The translations under genes and the position numbers were made by a program. Positions 15,760 to 23,423 of a DNA stretch of 64,000 nucleotides are shown here, in pieces. The notes beneath the pieces are model-generated. The model had not been told where the DNA came from, did not search any database, and worked only from the letters and a program-made list of their open reading frames with translations. The DNA comes from CAYXZQ01 sp963717515 (GTDB lineage: Archaea > Nanobdellota > Nanobdellia > Woesearchaeales > DSVV01). The stretch spans positions 124,001 through 188,000 of the forward strand of contig OY970338.1 of the NCBI GenBank assembly GCA_963717515.1, written 5' to 3'. Position 1 is the first letter of the stretch, and the number at the start of each line of letters is the position of its first letter.

Positions 15760-18634
15760 GGCCGTTCATCTGTGAATAAAGCTTTCCCTGGACCAGGAAA
15801 TTCTCATAAGCTGTCAGCTGCATGCTGTCCATCTTGAGCTCCATGTCGAGCTTCGGCGTAGAGCTCACAGACTCTTCATACATCCTGCCGAGGGTGATTG
15901 AAAGGTTTGTCATCTCCCTGGGCGAATAATAATATGCCCCGCACCCTGTGGTCTCATATGATATGGCTGCCATCTCCTTGAGGATGTATTCAGCCTCGCT
16001 TCCGGGCGTTATCTCTGAGCCGAAACCCAGGGTGTTTATGCATATGTCATCCTCAGCCATCTCCTTAACCTTCTTGAATATTGTATCAGGCTTGCCCCCA
16101 TCACCGGGCGCTCCGTCGCTCACAAAGAACAGCCTCCACTGGCTCTGCCTGTTTCCGTTCCTGAGAAAATTCTGGTGGGCTGTAGTGAGGGCAGGGACGT
16201 ATTTTGTTGAAAGGCCAGGGCTTATGCTGTTTATGCCTGCTATGACTGGATTTCTGTCACTCGTAAAATTTTGGACCAGCTCTGATGAATCATCGAATTT
16301 GATTATCGATATTCTCGTCTCTGGATTGACCTTGTTCACAAGATTAATCATCGATGCCTTGGCCTGCTGCATCTTGTCATTATCTCCCATGGACTTGGAA
16401 TGGTCAAGCATGAGGAGAAGGTCGACGCCCGGCTCGGGCTTGAGGAACGGGTTGAGGCTGATATAATCGCTAACCTCATCACAGCTGTCGACGATGCATT
16501 CAGGCTCATTCACCCTTTCAACCTCAATGAGGGATCGCGGGACATTGCAGGAGTAGGACAATCCGAAGCACTCCTTCTGGTTTGCGACACCAAAGCATTC
16601 ACAGAACCTGTCATCCCTGTACCTGTCTTTCGGATAAAAGAATATGACAGAGAAAGCTATGAGAAAGACGAAGATGACGGCCCTAATGTATCTTCTCCTT
16701 GTCTCGGATATCCTGCTGCCCAGGACCTTCATGTTGATGATGATGATTATGACCAGGGGCAGGATGAGGAGGGGGAACAGGTATGATATCGGGAACTGGC
16801 CCCTGCCCTCTTGAGCTTGCCTGCCCTCCACTGGCTGGCCTATCGTGACTATGGATATCTGCTTCTCACACTCTGCTGCGAGCTCTTCATCTGTATGGTA
16901 TTCAATGTCGAAGCCGTCGCCTGAATCATCGAGCTGCCAGAGCACCATCGGATCCTCTGCGACAACCTCGTAGTTCCTGTTCCTGAAATATATCTTATTG
17001 AGATTGTATGCCATGCATTTGGGTATCTTGAGGTATATCTTGATGTTCCTGATGTCCTGTTTTGGTGTAAGGCTGAAAATCCCGTCAGTGCCTCCATCAC
17101 CTGTCCTGCTTCCGCTCTCTATTAAGAAAAGGTTCCTGGTCTGGTTCTGCGCTGAGATGACGTCCCTGATGTCGCTTCTTGTAACTTCATCGTATGAGAT
17201 CTTTGTCTTGATAGCGGAAAGCTCATCATTGTCCAGGCCCTTATTGATGAAATAGTTCAGCGATACCACCTGATCCGGCTCTATCGTATCGATTCCGAAA
17301 GAGAGGATGATGGGCTGGATGTCTGTCAGCTGATAAGAATAATTGCTCGAGAAATCCTCTATCGATGATGATATCGACTGAGGGATTATCTGCTCCACCC
17401 TGACATTATGCAGTGCTACAGGTTTGGTGTTCTTGACCATCACATAGACTAAGGTCCCTGAGCTCTCAGGGCTCATCCTTTTTATTACTTCCAGTTCCTG
17501 TTCATTGATAATGTCGTCTATGAAGAATTCCACCTCTTCATCGCTTAGGGCCGGAACATGCCGGCTTGGATTGACCTTCCTTTTCCTGAAGTATGACGTG
17601 ATGCCTGCAGACACGAAGAATTCAAAATTCACTGATCTCTTCTGCTCAAAGCCCTGGGACTTGCTGCAGATGATGTGCAGAGTGTTCTTGCCAGGCTCAG
17701 CCACAAGGCTGAAATTATCCTGGAACAGGATCTCTTCCGGTCCATTATTAAGCCTGTAGCTGCAGACCGAGGGGACATTCGTCGAGATGCTGAATGGAAT
17801 ATCTGTTGAATAGTACACGCTCTCATTGGGCTCTACCAGGGTTATCTTGAGGTCCTGATCAATGCGATCTGTGTAGATGTCATTGAATATGTCGCTAAGC
17901 TCATACCAGTCATCAAGGGACCTGTAATATCTGCCGCAGCCTGCCCTCTCGCTTGATATCTCTGCCATATTCTTGAGTATCTCCTCAGCCTTGTTCCCTT
18001 CCTTTACGTCATTGCCATAACCGATGGTATATAGGCAAAGGTCCTGGTCAGTCAGGCTGTAGACCTCGTCATACACAGAATGTAGGTCCTCATCTGCCGA
18101 CGGCTCCCCGTCGCTCAAAAAGATTATCTTCTTGACAGTCCCTGACCTGGCACCGTCGCTGATGCCTGCTGCCATCTTCAGGGCAGGGGTGAAGAAAGTA
18201 TCCCCTGATGAGCCGATGCTTCCGATTGTGTCTTTCAGCTTCTGGCTGTCGCCTGTGAAATCCTGCAGCAGAACAGCATTGCTGTCAAACACAGCGATTG
18301 ACATCCTGTCCTGATCTTCCATGTTGTCTATAAGGTCATCAGCAGCTGTCTTTGCTTCCTTAAGCCTATTGCCTGACATAGACATCGACTTGTCAAGAAG
18401 GAATATGATGTCCACTCCATGTCTATTCTGAATATCCTGGACAGGCTCATCCACGGATGTTATGTTTATGGAACTGCAGTCAAGCGGGATGCCGATGCAG
18501 GAATTGCCTGACTGCGCACCAAAACAGTTGCAGATATTGATATTGCCGGGATATTCATTATAGACTGTTTTCGGATATAGGAAAAGGATGGCTGCAACCA
18601 GTATGATTATTGCAGCTACTGTCTTTTTTATCAT
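15677..18634 (-). CDS. Tandem vWA surface protein, fused paralogues
   Basis: 985 codons. Two copies of the same module: a TM helix, then a Cys-rich segment (C-x-C-F-G...C...C), then a vWA domain. Copy 1 has the TM at 4-20 and MIDAS DKSMSMSG near 81. Copy 2, after a TM pair near 610-660, has MIDAS DHSKSMGD near 750. vWA domains bind partners through a MIDAS-bound metal. Copy 2 lacks its own end: after CSPPA the frame is lost and the missing beta-sandwich continues in the downstream ORF (14092-15759). Deleting one G in the GG after CCTGC restores one protein of about 1510 residues with three vWA domains. Start ATG with GGGGT upstream and BRE/TATA (CCGAAAACCTTTTATATCC) about 40 nt before it. Confidence 0.8.
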   Translation of the reverse strand: MIKKTVAAIIILVAAILFLYPKTVYNEYPGNINICNCFGAQSGNSCIGIPLDCSSINITSVDEPVQDIQNRHGVDIIFLLDKSMSMSGNRLKEAKTAADDLIDNMEDQDRMSIAVFDSNAVLLQDFTGDSQKLKDTIGSIGSSGDTFFTPALKMAAGISDGARSGTVKKIIFLSDGEPSADEDLHSVYDEVYSLTDQDLCLYTIGYGNDVKEGNKAEEILKNMAEISSERAGCGRYYRSLDDWYELSDIFNDIYTDRIDQDLKITLVEPNESVYYSTDIPFSISTNVPSVCSYRLNNGPEEILFQDNFSLVAEPGKNTLHIICSKSQGFEQKRSVNFEFFVSAGITSYFRKRKVNPSRHVPALSDEEVEFFIDDIINEQELEVIKRMSPESSGTLVYVMVKNTKPVALHNVRVEQIIPQSISSSIEDFSSNYSYQLTDIQPIILSFGIDTIEPDQVVSLNYFINKGLDNDELSAIKTKISYDEVTRSDIRDVISAQNQTRNLFLIESGSRTGDGGTDGIFSLTPKQDIRNIKIYLKIPKCMAYNLNKIYFRNRNYEVVAEDPMVLWQLDDSGDGFDIEYHTDEELAAECEKQISIVTIGQPVEGRQAQEGRGQFPISYLFPLLILPLVIIIIINMKVLGSRISETRRRYIRAVIFVFLIAFSVIFFYPKDRYRDDRFCECFGVANQKECFGLSYSCNVPRSLIEVERVNEPECIVDSCDEVSDYISLNPFLKPEPGVDLLLMLDHSKSMGDNDKMQQAKASMINLVNKVNPETRISIIKFDDSSELVQNFTSDRNPVIAGINSISPGLSTKYVPALTTAHQNFLRNGNRQSQWRLFFVSDGAPGDGGKPDTIFKKVKEMAEDDICINTLGFGSEITPGSEAEYILKEMAAISYETTGCGAYYYSPREMTNLSITLGRMYEESVSSTPKLDMELKMDSMQLTAYENFLVQGKLYSQMNGLEIPGRFQMGATQYCSPPADVQASPEG

Positions 18635-18711
18635 TTTACCCCTTTTTATTCATATACTGCATCTATGGATATAAAAGGTTTTCGGCAAGAAATAAGCGAC
18701 GAACCTCTGGA

Positions 18712-19199
18712 TCAGTTGTATCTTGTGTAGTCAAACATCGCCCTTGTCCAGAACCTGACTTGGTATTCGCTCATGTGAGGGCTCACTGCGTGCTTGAGCT
18801 CATGGGCATCGACCTCCTCGAAATCCCTGCCCGTAGAGGTCGTCGCGGATCTGTATCACGCCCAGGCCAGGATAGCATCTGCCAAGGACATTGCTTCCGA
18901 GGATATGGGGCGGCACGCGTTCGACAGGCATTGAGGGGCTGAACCTTGTAAGGTCTTTTATCCTGATGATATCATATCCAGACGGAAGAGTCTTCATATA
19001 ACCTCTGCCTGGTTTCTGATCTTTCTTCAGCGTATCCCGGCCCAGTTCTGGCTTCTGCAAATTATCTTTCTCATTTGCTTTAGAATCTGCATACTCCTTT
19101 TCAGTTTCGAGGTCACTGCCAGTGAGGATTCTTGGGATTGTTCAGGAGGTATTCCAGAACAATGCCGATGTCTTGCCTAGGCCTTTGTGAGAACTCCAT
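18712..19199 (-). pseudogene. Broken zinc metallopeptidase-like gene (HELKH), two frameshifts
   Basis: Three consecutive open segments in three frames together read as one protein of about 162 residues: MEFSQRPRQDIGIVLEYLLN..., a Lys/Glu-rich linker, ...PPHILGSNVLGRCYPG, and finally ...VDAHELKHAVSP...TRYN-stop. HELKH is an HExxH zinc-binding catalytic motif. Joining requires dropping one C from the CCC near 19131 and one G from the GGG near 18830. The ATG at 19197-19199 follows the enolase stop, and GGTGGTGA at the end of eno can serve as its ribosome binding site. I recognise no specific peptidase family. It is either a decaying gene or an intact one with two base-call errors. Confidence 0.6.
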
Positions 19200-19200
19200 C

Positions 19201-20458
19201 TCACCACCTGGCAAACTTAGCCCTGCTGCCCAGCTCCTCTTCTATCCTGAGTAGCTGGTTGTACTTTGCAGTCCTTTCCCCCCTGCATGGCGCACCTATC
19301 TTTATCTGTCCGCAGCCGATGCCTGCAGCAAGGTCTGATATGTATGGGTCTTCTGTGTCACCACTCCTGTGGCTGACCATGGTTTTCCATCCGCTTTTGC
19401 TTGCAAGCTGGAATGCCTGCAGGGATTCTGTCAGGGTCCCTACCTGGTTAGGCTTGAGAAGAAGGGCGTTGCAGAGTCCTTTCTCCAAGGCAAGCTTTAT
19501 TCGACTTACATTAGTCACCAGGAGGTCATCACCAACTACCTGTATGCCAGCAGATTTTTTGAAGTCGGCAAAACTATCAAAATCATTCTGCTCGAACGGG
19601 TCTTCTATTGATATGACACCATATCTTTTGATCAGGCTATTGTAATATCCTGCCAAAGCGTTTCCGGTGTATTTCCTGTCAAGGCTGTATCTCCCGTCCT
19701 TTTTGAAGAACTCAGATGCAGCTGGGTCCATCGCAGGACTGATCTCTTTTGGATATCCTGCATTTTCCCTCGCTTTCTCTATGAGAGAGAGGGCCTGCTC
19801 TGCCTTCTCTATAGGCGGTGCAAACCCGCCTTCATCGCCTGTGTTTACTGCATTTCTGCCATATTTTCTGCTTATTATCTCCCTGAGCTCATGATATGTC
19901 TCAGAAACTGCCCTGACCCCTTCTGCAAAAGATTTTGCCCTGACAGGCGCTATCATGAACTCCTGCATCTCAAGTGGGTTTGCAGCATGCTTCCCTCCGT
20001 TTATGACATTGCAGAACGGCACAGGAAGGGTTATCTTTTTGTTCCTTGAAAGGCCTGCCAGATGCATGTATAGTGGCTTTCCCTGGACAGCTGCTGCTGT
20101 CCTCGAGACTGCTAGGCTCACGGGCAAGGATAGCATTTGCTCCGAGCCTGGACCTGTCATCTGTGTTGTCAAGCCTTATCATGAGCTCGTCAACATCTTT
20201 CTGCCTTCGCACATCAACGCCCTTCAGCCTTTTCTCAATGAGCGCAATGTTCTTCACTGCCTTTCTCACACCCTTGCCCAAGTACCTGTGTGTATTGTCC
20301 CTGAGCTCAAGCTTCTCATATATCCCTGTGGATGCGCCGCTCGGGACAATGGCCTTTGCACGAGCTGTCTTGGTGAACACCTCAGCCTCGACTGTAGGGT
20401 TGCCCCTGCTGTCCAGAACTTCCCTTCCCCTGATCCTTGTTATATTGTAATCAGCCAA
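19201..20458 (-). CDS. eno: Enolase, interrupted by a one-base frameshift
   Basis: Interconverts 2-phosphoglycerate and phosphoenolpyruvate. The N-terminal part (19970-20458) starts at TTG with GGGGTGAGG upstream and has the VLDSRGNPTVE signature and the SGASTGIYEKLELRD loop. The C-terminal part (19201-20172) holds NTGDEGGFAP, IEDPFEQND, VVGDDLLVT, LLKPNQVGTLTE and MVSHRSGDTED, so all active-site elements are present. The two frames meet at GANAILA/VSLAVSRTAA, a highly conserved stretch; removing one C from CTTGCCCGTG (near 20133) gives an intact enzyme of about 418 residues. For a single-copy glycolytic gene, sequence error is more likely than real loss. Confidence 0.9.
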
Positions 20459-20495
20459 AAAGCCTCACCCCTGTTGACTGACCTGGTCCAGTCAT

Positions 20496-20822
20496 TTATA
20501 TAGTTTTCTTTTTATAACCGAAACGCGTGAATCCCTTGCAGACCTGACAGTAATATGTCACTGTCTTTGTAGTTGTCCTGACCCTTGAATTTCTTCCAGG
20601 CACAAGGAATGAATTGCAGTGGCTGCAGAACTGGCGCTTGAAGATGCTTGGCATCTTGACCTTGTTCTTCATCGCAATCCTTTTCGCAAGAATGACATAT
20701 CTGTCTGAGAGCCCGGAATCATTGTTGAACTGCCTGCCAGCCTCTTCAAATAGCGCACCGATCCTCTCAAGCGCTATCCTTCTCCTGTCCCTGGGCTTTT
20801 TCCTGTGCCTCTGCTTTGCCAT
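20496..20822 (-). CDS. rnp4: RNase P protein component 4 (Rpp21)
   Basis: 108 residues. A basic N-terminal helix (RHRKKPRDRRRIALERIGALFEEA) is followed by a zinc ribbon with CSHC and CQVC pairs, the arrangement of Rpp21/Rpr2. In archaeal RNase P it partners Rpp29 to support tRNA 5' processing by the RNA subunit. The transcript is probably leaderless from the divergent palindromic TATA at 20844-20863. The next gene on the strand is enolase, with its own TATA near 20498. Confidence 0.9.
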   Translation of the reverse strand: MAKQRHRKKPRDRRRIALERIGALFEEAGRQFNNDSGLSDRYVILAKRIAMKNKVKMPSIFKRQFCSHCNSFLVPGRNSRVRTTTKTVTYYCQVCKGFTRFGYKKKTI

Positions 20823-20843
20823 GCATGAGGTGCGTGCTTCAGG

Positions 20844-20863
20844 ATATAAAAAGCTTTTTATAT
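20844..20863. promoter_or_regulatory. 20-bp perfect palindrome acting as divergent TATA box
   Basis: ATATAAAAAGCTTTTTATAT is identical on both strands. It places a TATA box about 26 nt before rnp4 on the minus strand and about 30 nt before the coiled-coil gene at 20885 on the plus strand. Confidence 0.6.
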
Positions 20864-20884
20864 TAATCAGAATCCCTGGAAAAC

Positions 20885-22132
20885 ATGCTTAAATTCATTA
20901 AATCGCTCCTGAAGAAGCCGGAGCAGGGAAAGGAGCTTGTGCTCAAAGAGGATGAGCTCATGTCCTGGATAGGCAGAAGGGAGAAGGATATGCTCAGGAA
21001 AGCTGATGAAGAGGCTGCCACAGTCTCTGAGAAGATAGGCAGGCTGGTCGAGGAGACGAATGGCCATCTTGACGAGCTGGAGAAGGCACAGCTCAAGAAC
21101 AAGAAGATACCCCAGAGGGAACGCCAGCTCATGGAAGGCAACAGGGATTCGTACATCAGCAAGACGAAGATGTTCCTGTCGAGGGCAGACCTAGAGTCTT
21201 ATGACAGCATCGAGAAATTCATAGAAAAATTCAGGCTGAACCTGGATGTGCTCGGAAAGTCAAATACAAAGAGCAATTTCGTCCTTGGAGAGTTCTTCTC
21301 TGACAATACGAAGAAGATAGCGCTCGACCTCAAGAACATGGAATCAGAGGTCGACAGGATAAGCAGCTTCATCGATGACCTTGGCCTGAAGAAGACAAGG
21401 GCAATGAAAGATGAGATTATCATCCTGAACAATGCTGAGGATGAGATCGAGAGGCTGAGTGCTGAGTCAGGGGCAAAGGATAAGGAGCTGGAAGCGATTA
21501 ACAGGCAGATTGAAAGCATCACAGCCAAGATAAACAGCATAAAGAACAGCGCAGAATACAGCGATTATGAAAACCTGAGAAAAGAGAAGGAATCAGTCCT
21601 CAGGAAGCTGCGCAAAGCAGAAGATGAGATTGTGCAGTACTTCAGCCAGCTCAAGAGCGCCATGAAAAAATACAAGAGGATAGCGATTGATGAGAAACTG
21701 GTCGATTCCTACCTGGACAATCCCATAAGGGCGCTGAAGAATGACCATGAGCTCAAGGTTGTCGGCATGCTTGAAAAGGTGGTCAAGAACATCTCTGACG
21801 GGACAATAGAGATGAAGGACAAGAAGAAAGAGAAGACAGAAGGTGCCCTTTCAAACATTTCAAGGGAATTCTTTGGCAGGTGCCAGGAGAGCCTTATGAA
21901 GCTTGAAGAGGAGAAGAAAGGGATTGACGAGAGGATCCATAAGAACAGCATAATGCGCGACTACAATGAGCAGGAGTACAAGCTCAGCCACATGGAATTG
22001 AAGGTAAAGGATAACAGGAAAGCCCGGGAATCCCTGGACAAGAGCCTTGCAAGGATTGACAAGACTGCAATAAAGAAGAGGATAATCGAGCTGTTTGATT
22101 CAGACCTGGGAATCAGGCTTATTATTTCCTGA
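20885..22132 (+). CDS. Long coiled-coil protein of unknown function
   Basis: 415 residues, almost wholly charged helix, with heptad patterns over about 15-110 and 150-400 (ENLRKEKESVLRKLRKAEDEI). No signal peptide, membrane segment or ATPase motif is seen, so it is cytoplasmic and structural or scaffolding in character. It resembles the coiled-coil arms of SMC/SbcC-like proteins in composition only; there is no Walker motif. The 3' end overlaps the convergent gene by 11 bp. Confidence 0.6.
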   Translation: MLKFIKSLLKKPEQGKELVLKEDELMSWIGRREKDMLRKADEEAATVSEKIGRLVEETNGHLDELEKAQLKNKKIPQRERQLMEGNRDSYISKTKMFLSRADLESYDSIEKFIEKFRLNLDVLGKSNTKSNFVLGEFFSDNTKKIALDLKNMESEVDRISSFIDDLGLKKTRAMKDEIIILNNAEDEIERLSAESGAKDKELEAINRQIESITAKINSIKNSAEYSDYENLRKEKESVLRKLRKAEDEIVQYFSQLKSAMKKYKRIAIDEKLVDSYLDNPIRALKNDHELKVVGMLEKVVKNISDGTIEMKDKKKEKTEGALSNISREFFGRCQESLMKLEEEKKGIDERIHKNSIMRDYNEQEYKLSHMELKVKDNRKARESLDKSLARIDKTAIKKRIIELFDSDLGIRLIIS

Positions 22133-23264
22133 CATCATCTTCTATAAAGAAATCGACGACAGAGCCTAACATGCCCCTGGCGCCAGGCTTCTTTTTCGTG
22201 AAATCACTTCTAGCAGGCGAGCTTTTTATCGGTGCTTTTCTGGGAACTGGACTTTTAGCAGACGCCTTATTGACAGGTTTCTTTTTTCCTGTTTTAATTC
22301 TTGCAGGAGCTTTTTTCACCTGTTTTTTGATGGCTGTTTTTTTTCCGACCAGTTTCTTTGTCGCTGCCTTTTTTTTCAATTGAGCTTTTTTTGCCACCTT
22401 CTTTACAGAACCAATCTTTTCCTTGAGCTTCTGGATTTCCTTGAGCCCCTGGACGAGGAGCCTCAACTCCTTCCTCATATCTGAAAACTGCTCTTTTGTG
22501 ACGAATGACCTCTTCAGCCGGTAGACATCCACCATGTCTTTCTCCATCTTTTTGATGTCATTTCCAGACTTTTCCAGCTGCTTTGCAAGCCAGTCTTCCA
22601 TGCTGTCGATCCTGCTGTTCATCCCGATAAGGTCATCTTTGACAGCAAGGTTGCTCTTCAGGTCGGCAATATCCCCCTGGATCCTTTCTGCTGTCTCCTT
22701 GCTTGCGAAAGCATATCGTTCATTCTCGATGTCCTGGAGCCTGGAATCGATACGGTCATACTCCTTTTTGAGGTTCTTCACCTTCTTCTCGACACCTACA
22801 AGAGGATAGATGAAATCCATGTGCTCCTCGAAGGCTTTTCTCGACACGAAATCATTCTCTACATCTTCGACATCGACACTCAGGTTCTCGAATTCCTGGA
22901 GCTTGTTCGATACCAGGTCAAGCCTCTTTCCTGAAGAATCAAGCATATGCCTGAGATTTTCAATCTCATCTTTCATGGCACTCATGGCCTGCCTTAAATG
23001 AGCAATGTCCGGGCCTGCCTCAAGGCTCTCCTGGGCTGCTTTGGAAATCCTCTCCACATCCTTCTCTGTCTTCTGGACAGCTTCTGCGAGCCCGGTCCTT
23101 ATCTCAGAAAGGATGCTTTCCAGCCTCTGCCTGAGGTCTCCTGTCCTGGATTCAAGCTTCATGCTGAATGCCTCAGCCTGGGAACGCTGCACCTGCCTGA
23201 TCTCTTCCATGTCCCTCTTGATTTTTGAGAAGGCTTCCCTAAGGTTTTTATCCCTTATTTTCAT
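22122..23264 (-). CDS. Coiled-coil protein with Lys/Ala-rich histone H1-like tail
   Basis: About 380 residues. Residues 1-270 are coiled coil (repeated L/I heptads, many DI/EN pairs). Residues about 285-355 are a lysine/alanine/proline-rich tail (AKKAQLKKKAATKKLVGKK; KAPARIKTGKKKP) resembling histone H1 or bacterial HU-tail DNA-binding segments. A final short acidic end VVDFFIEDDVRK follows. It could bridge DNA or RNA to a scaffold; that is inferred from composition. GTG at 23267 directly precedes ATG at 23264; a BRE/TATA (CGAAACCTTTAAATAATT) at 23293-23310 puts transcription start just upstream. Confidence 0.6.
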   Translation of the reverse strand: MKIRDKNLREAFSKIKRDMEEIRQVQRSQAEAFSMKLESRTGDLRQRLESILSEIRTGLAEAVQKTEKDVERISKAAQESLEAGPDIAHLRQAMSAMKDEIENLRHMLDSSGKRLDLVSNKLQEFENLSVDVEDVENDFVSRKAFEEHMDFIYPLVGVEKKVKNLKKEYDRIDSRLQDIENERYAFASKETAERIQGDIADLKSNLAVKDDLIGMNSRIDSMEDWLAKQLEKSGNDIKKMEKDMVDVYRLKRSFVTKEQFSDMRKELRLLVQGLKEIQKLKEKIGSVKKVAKKAQLKKKAATKKLVGKKTAIKKQVKKAPARIKTGKKKPVNKASAKSPVPRKAPIKSSPARSDFTKKKPGARGMLGSVVDFFIEDDVRK

Positions 23265-23361
23265 CACCCATATCCATTCAAGAGTGATAACAATTATTTA
23301 AAGGTTTCGATAGGTAAGCCCATATGTTCTAAAAGAAACTCTTGAACAGTAGTGACAAAAT

Positions 23362-23378
23362 CGAAAGATTTAAATAAT
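23362..23378 (+). promoter_or_regulatory. BRE/TATA promoter of the surface-protein operon
   Basis: TCGAAAGATTTAAATAATG is a good example of the CGAAA-TTTAWAWA element found repeatedly here. It predicts a transcript start near 23399, which excludes the in-frame GTG at 23352 as the start of the next gene. Confidence 0.5.
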
Positions 23379-23423
23379 GCAGTTATAACCACTGGTCTAT
23401 TATCGTTTTCAATGGGGGTAAAA

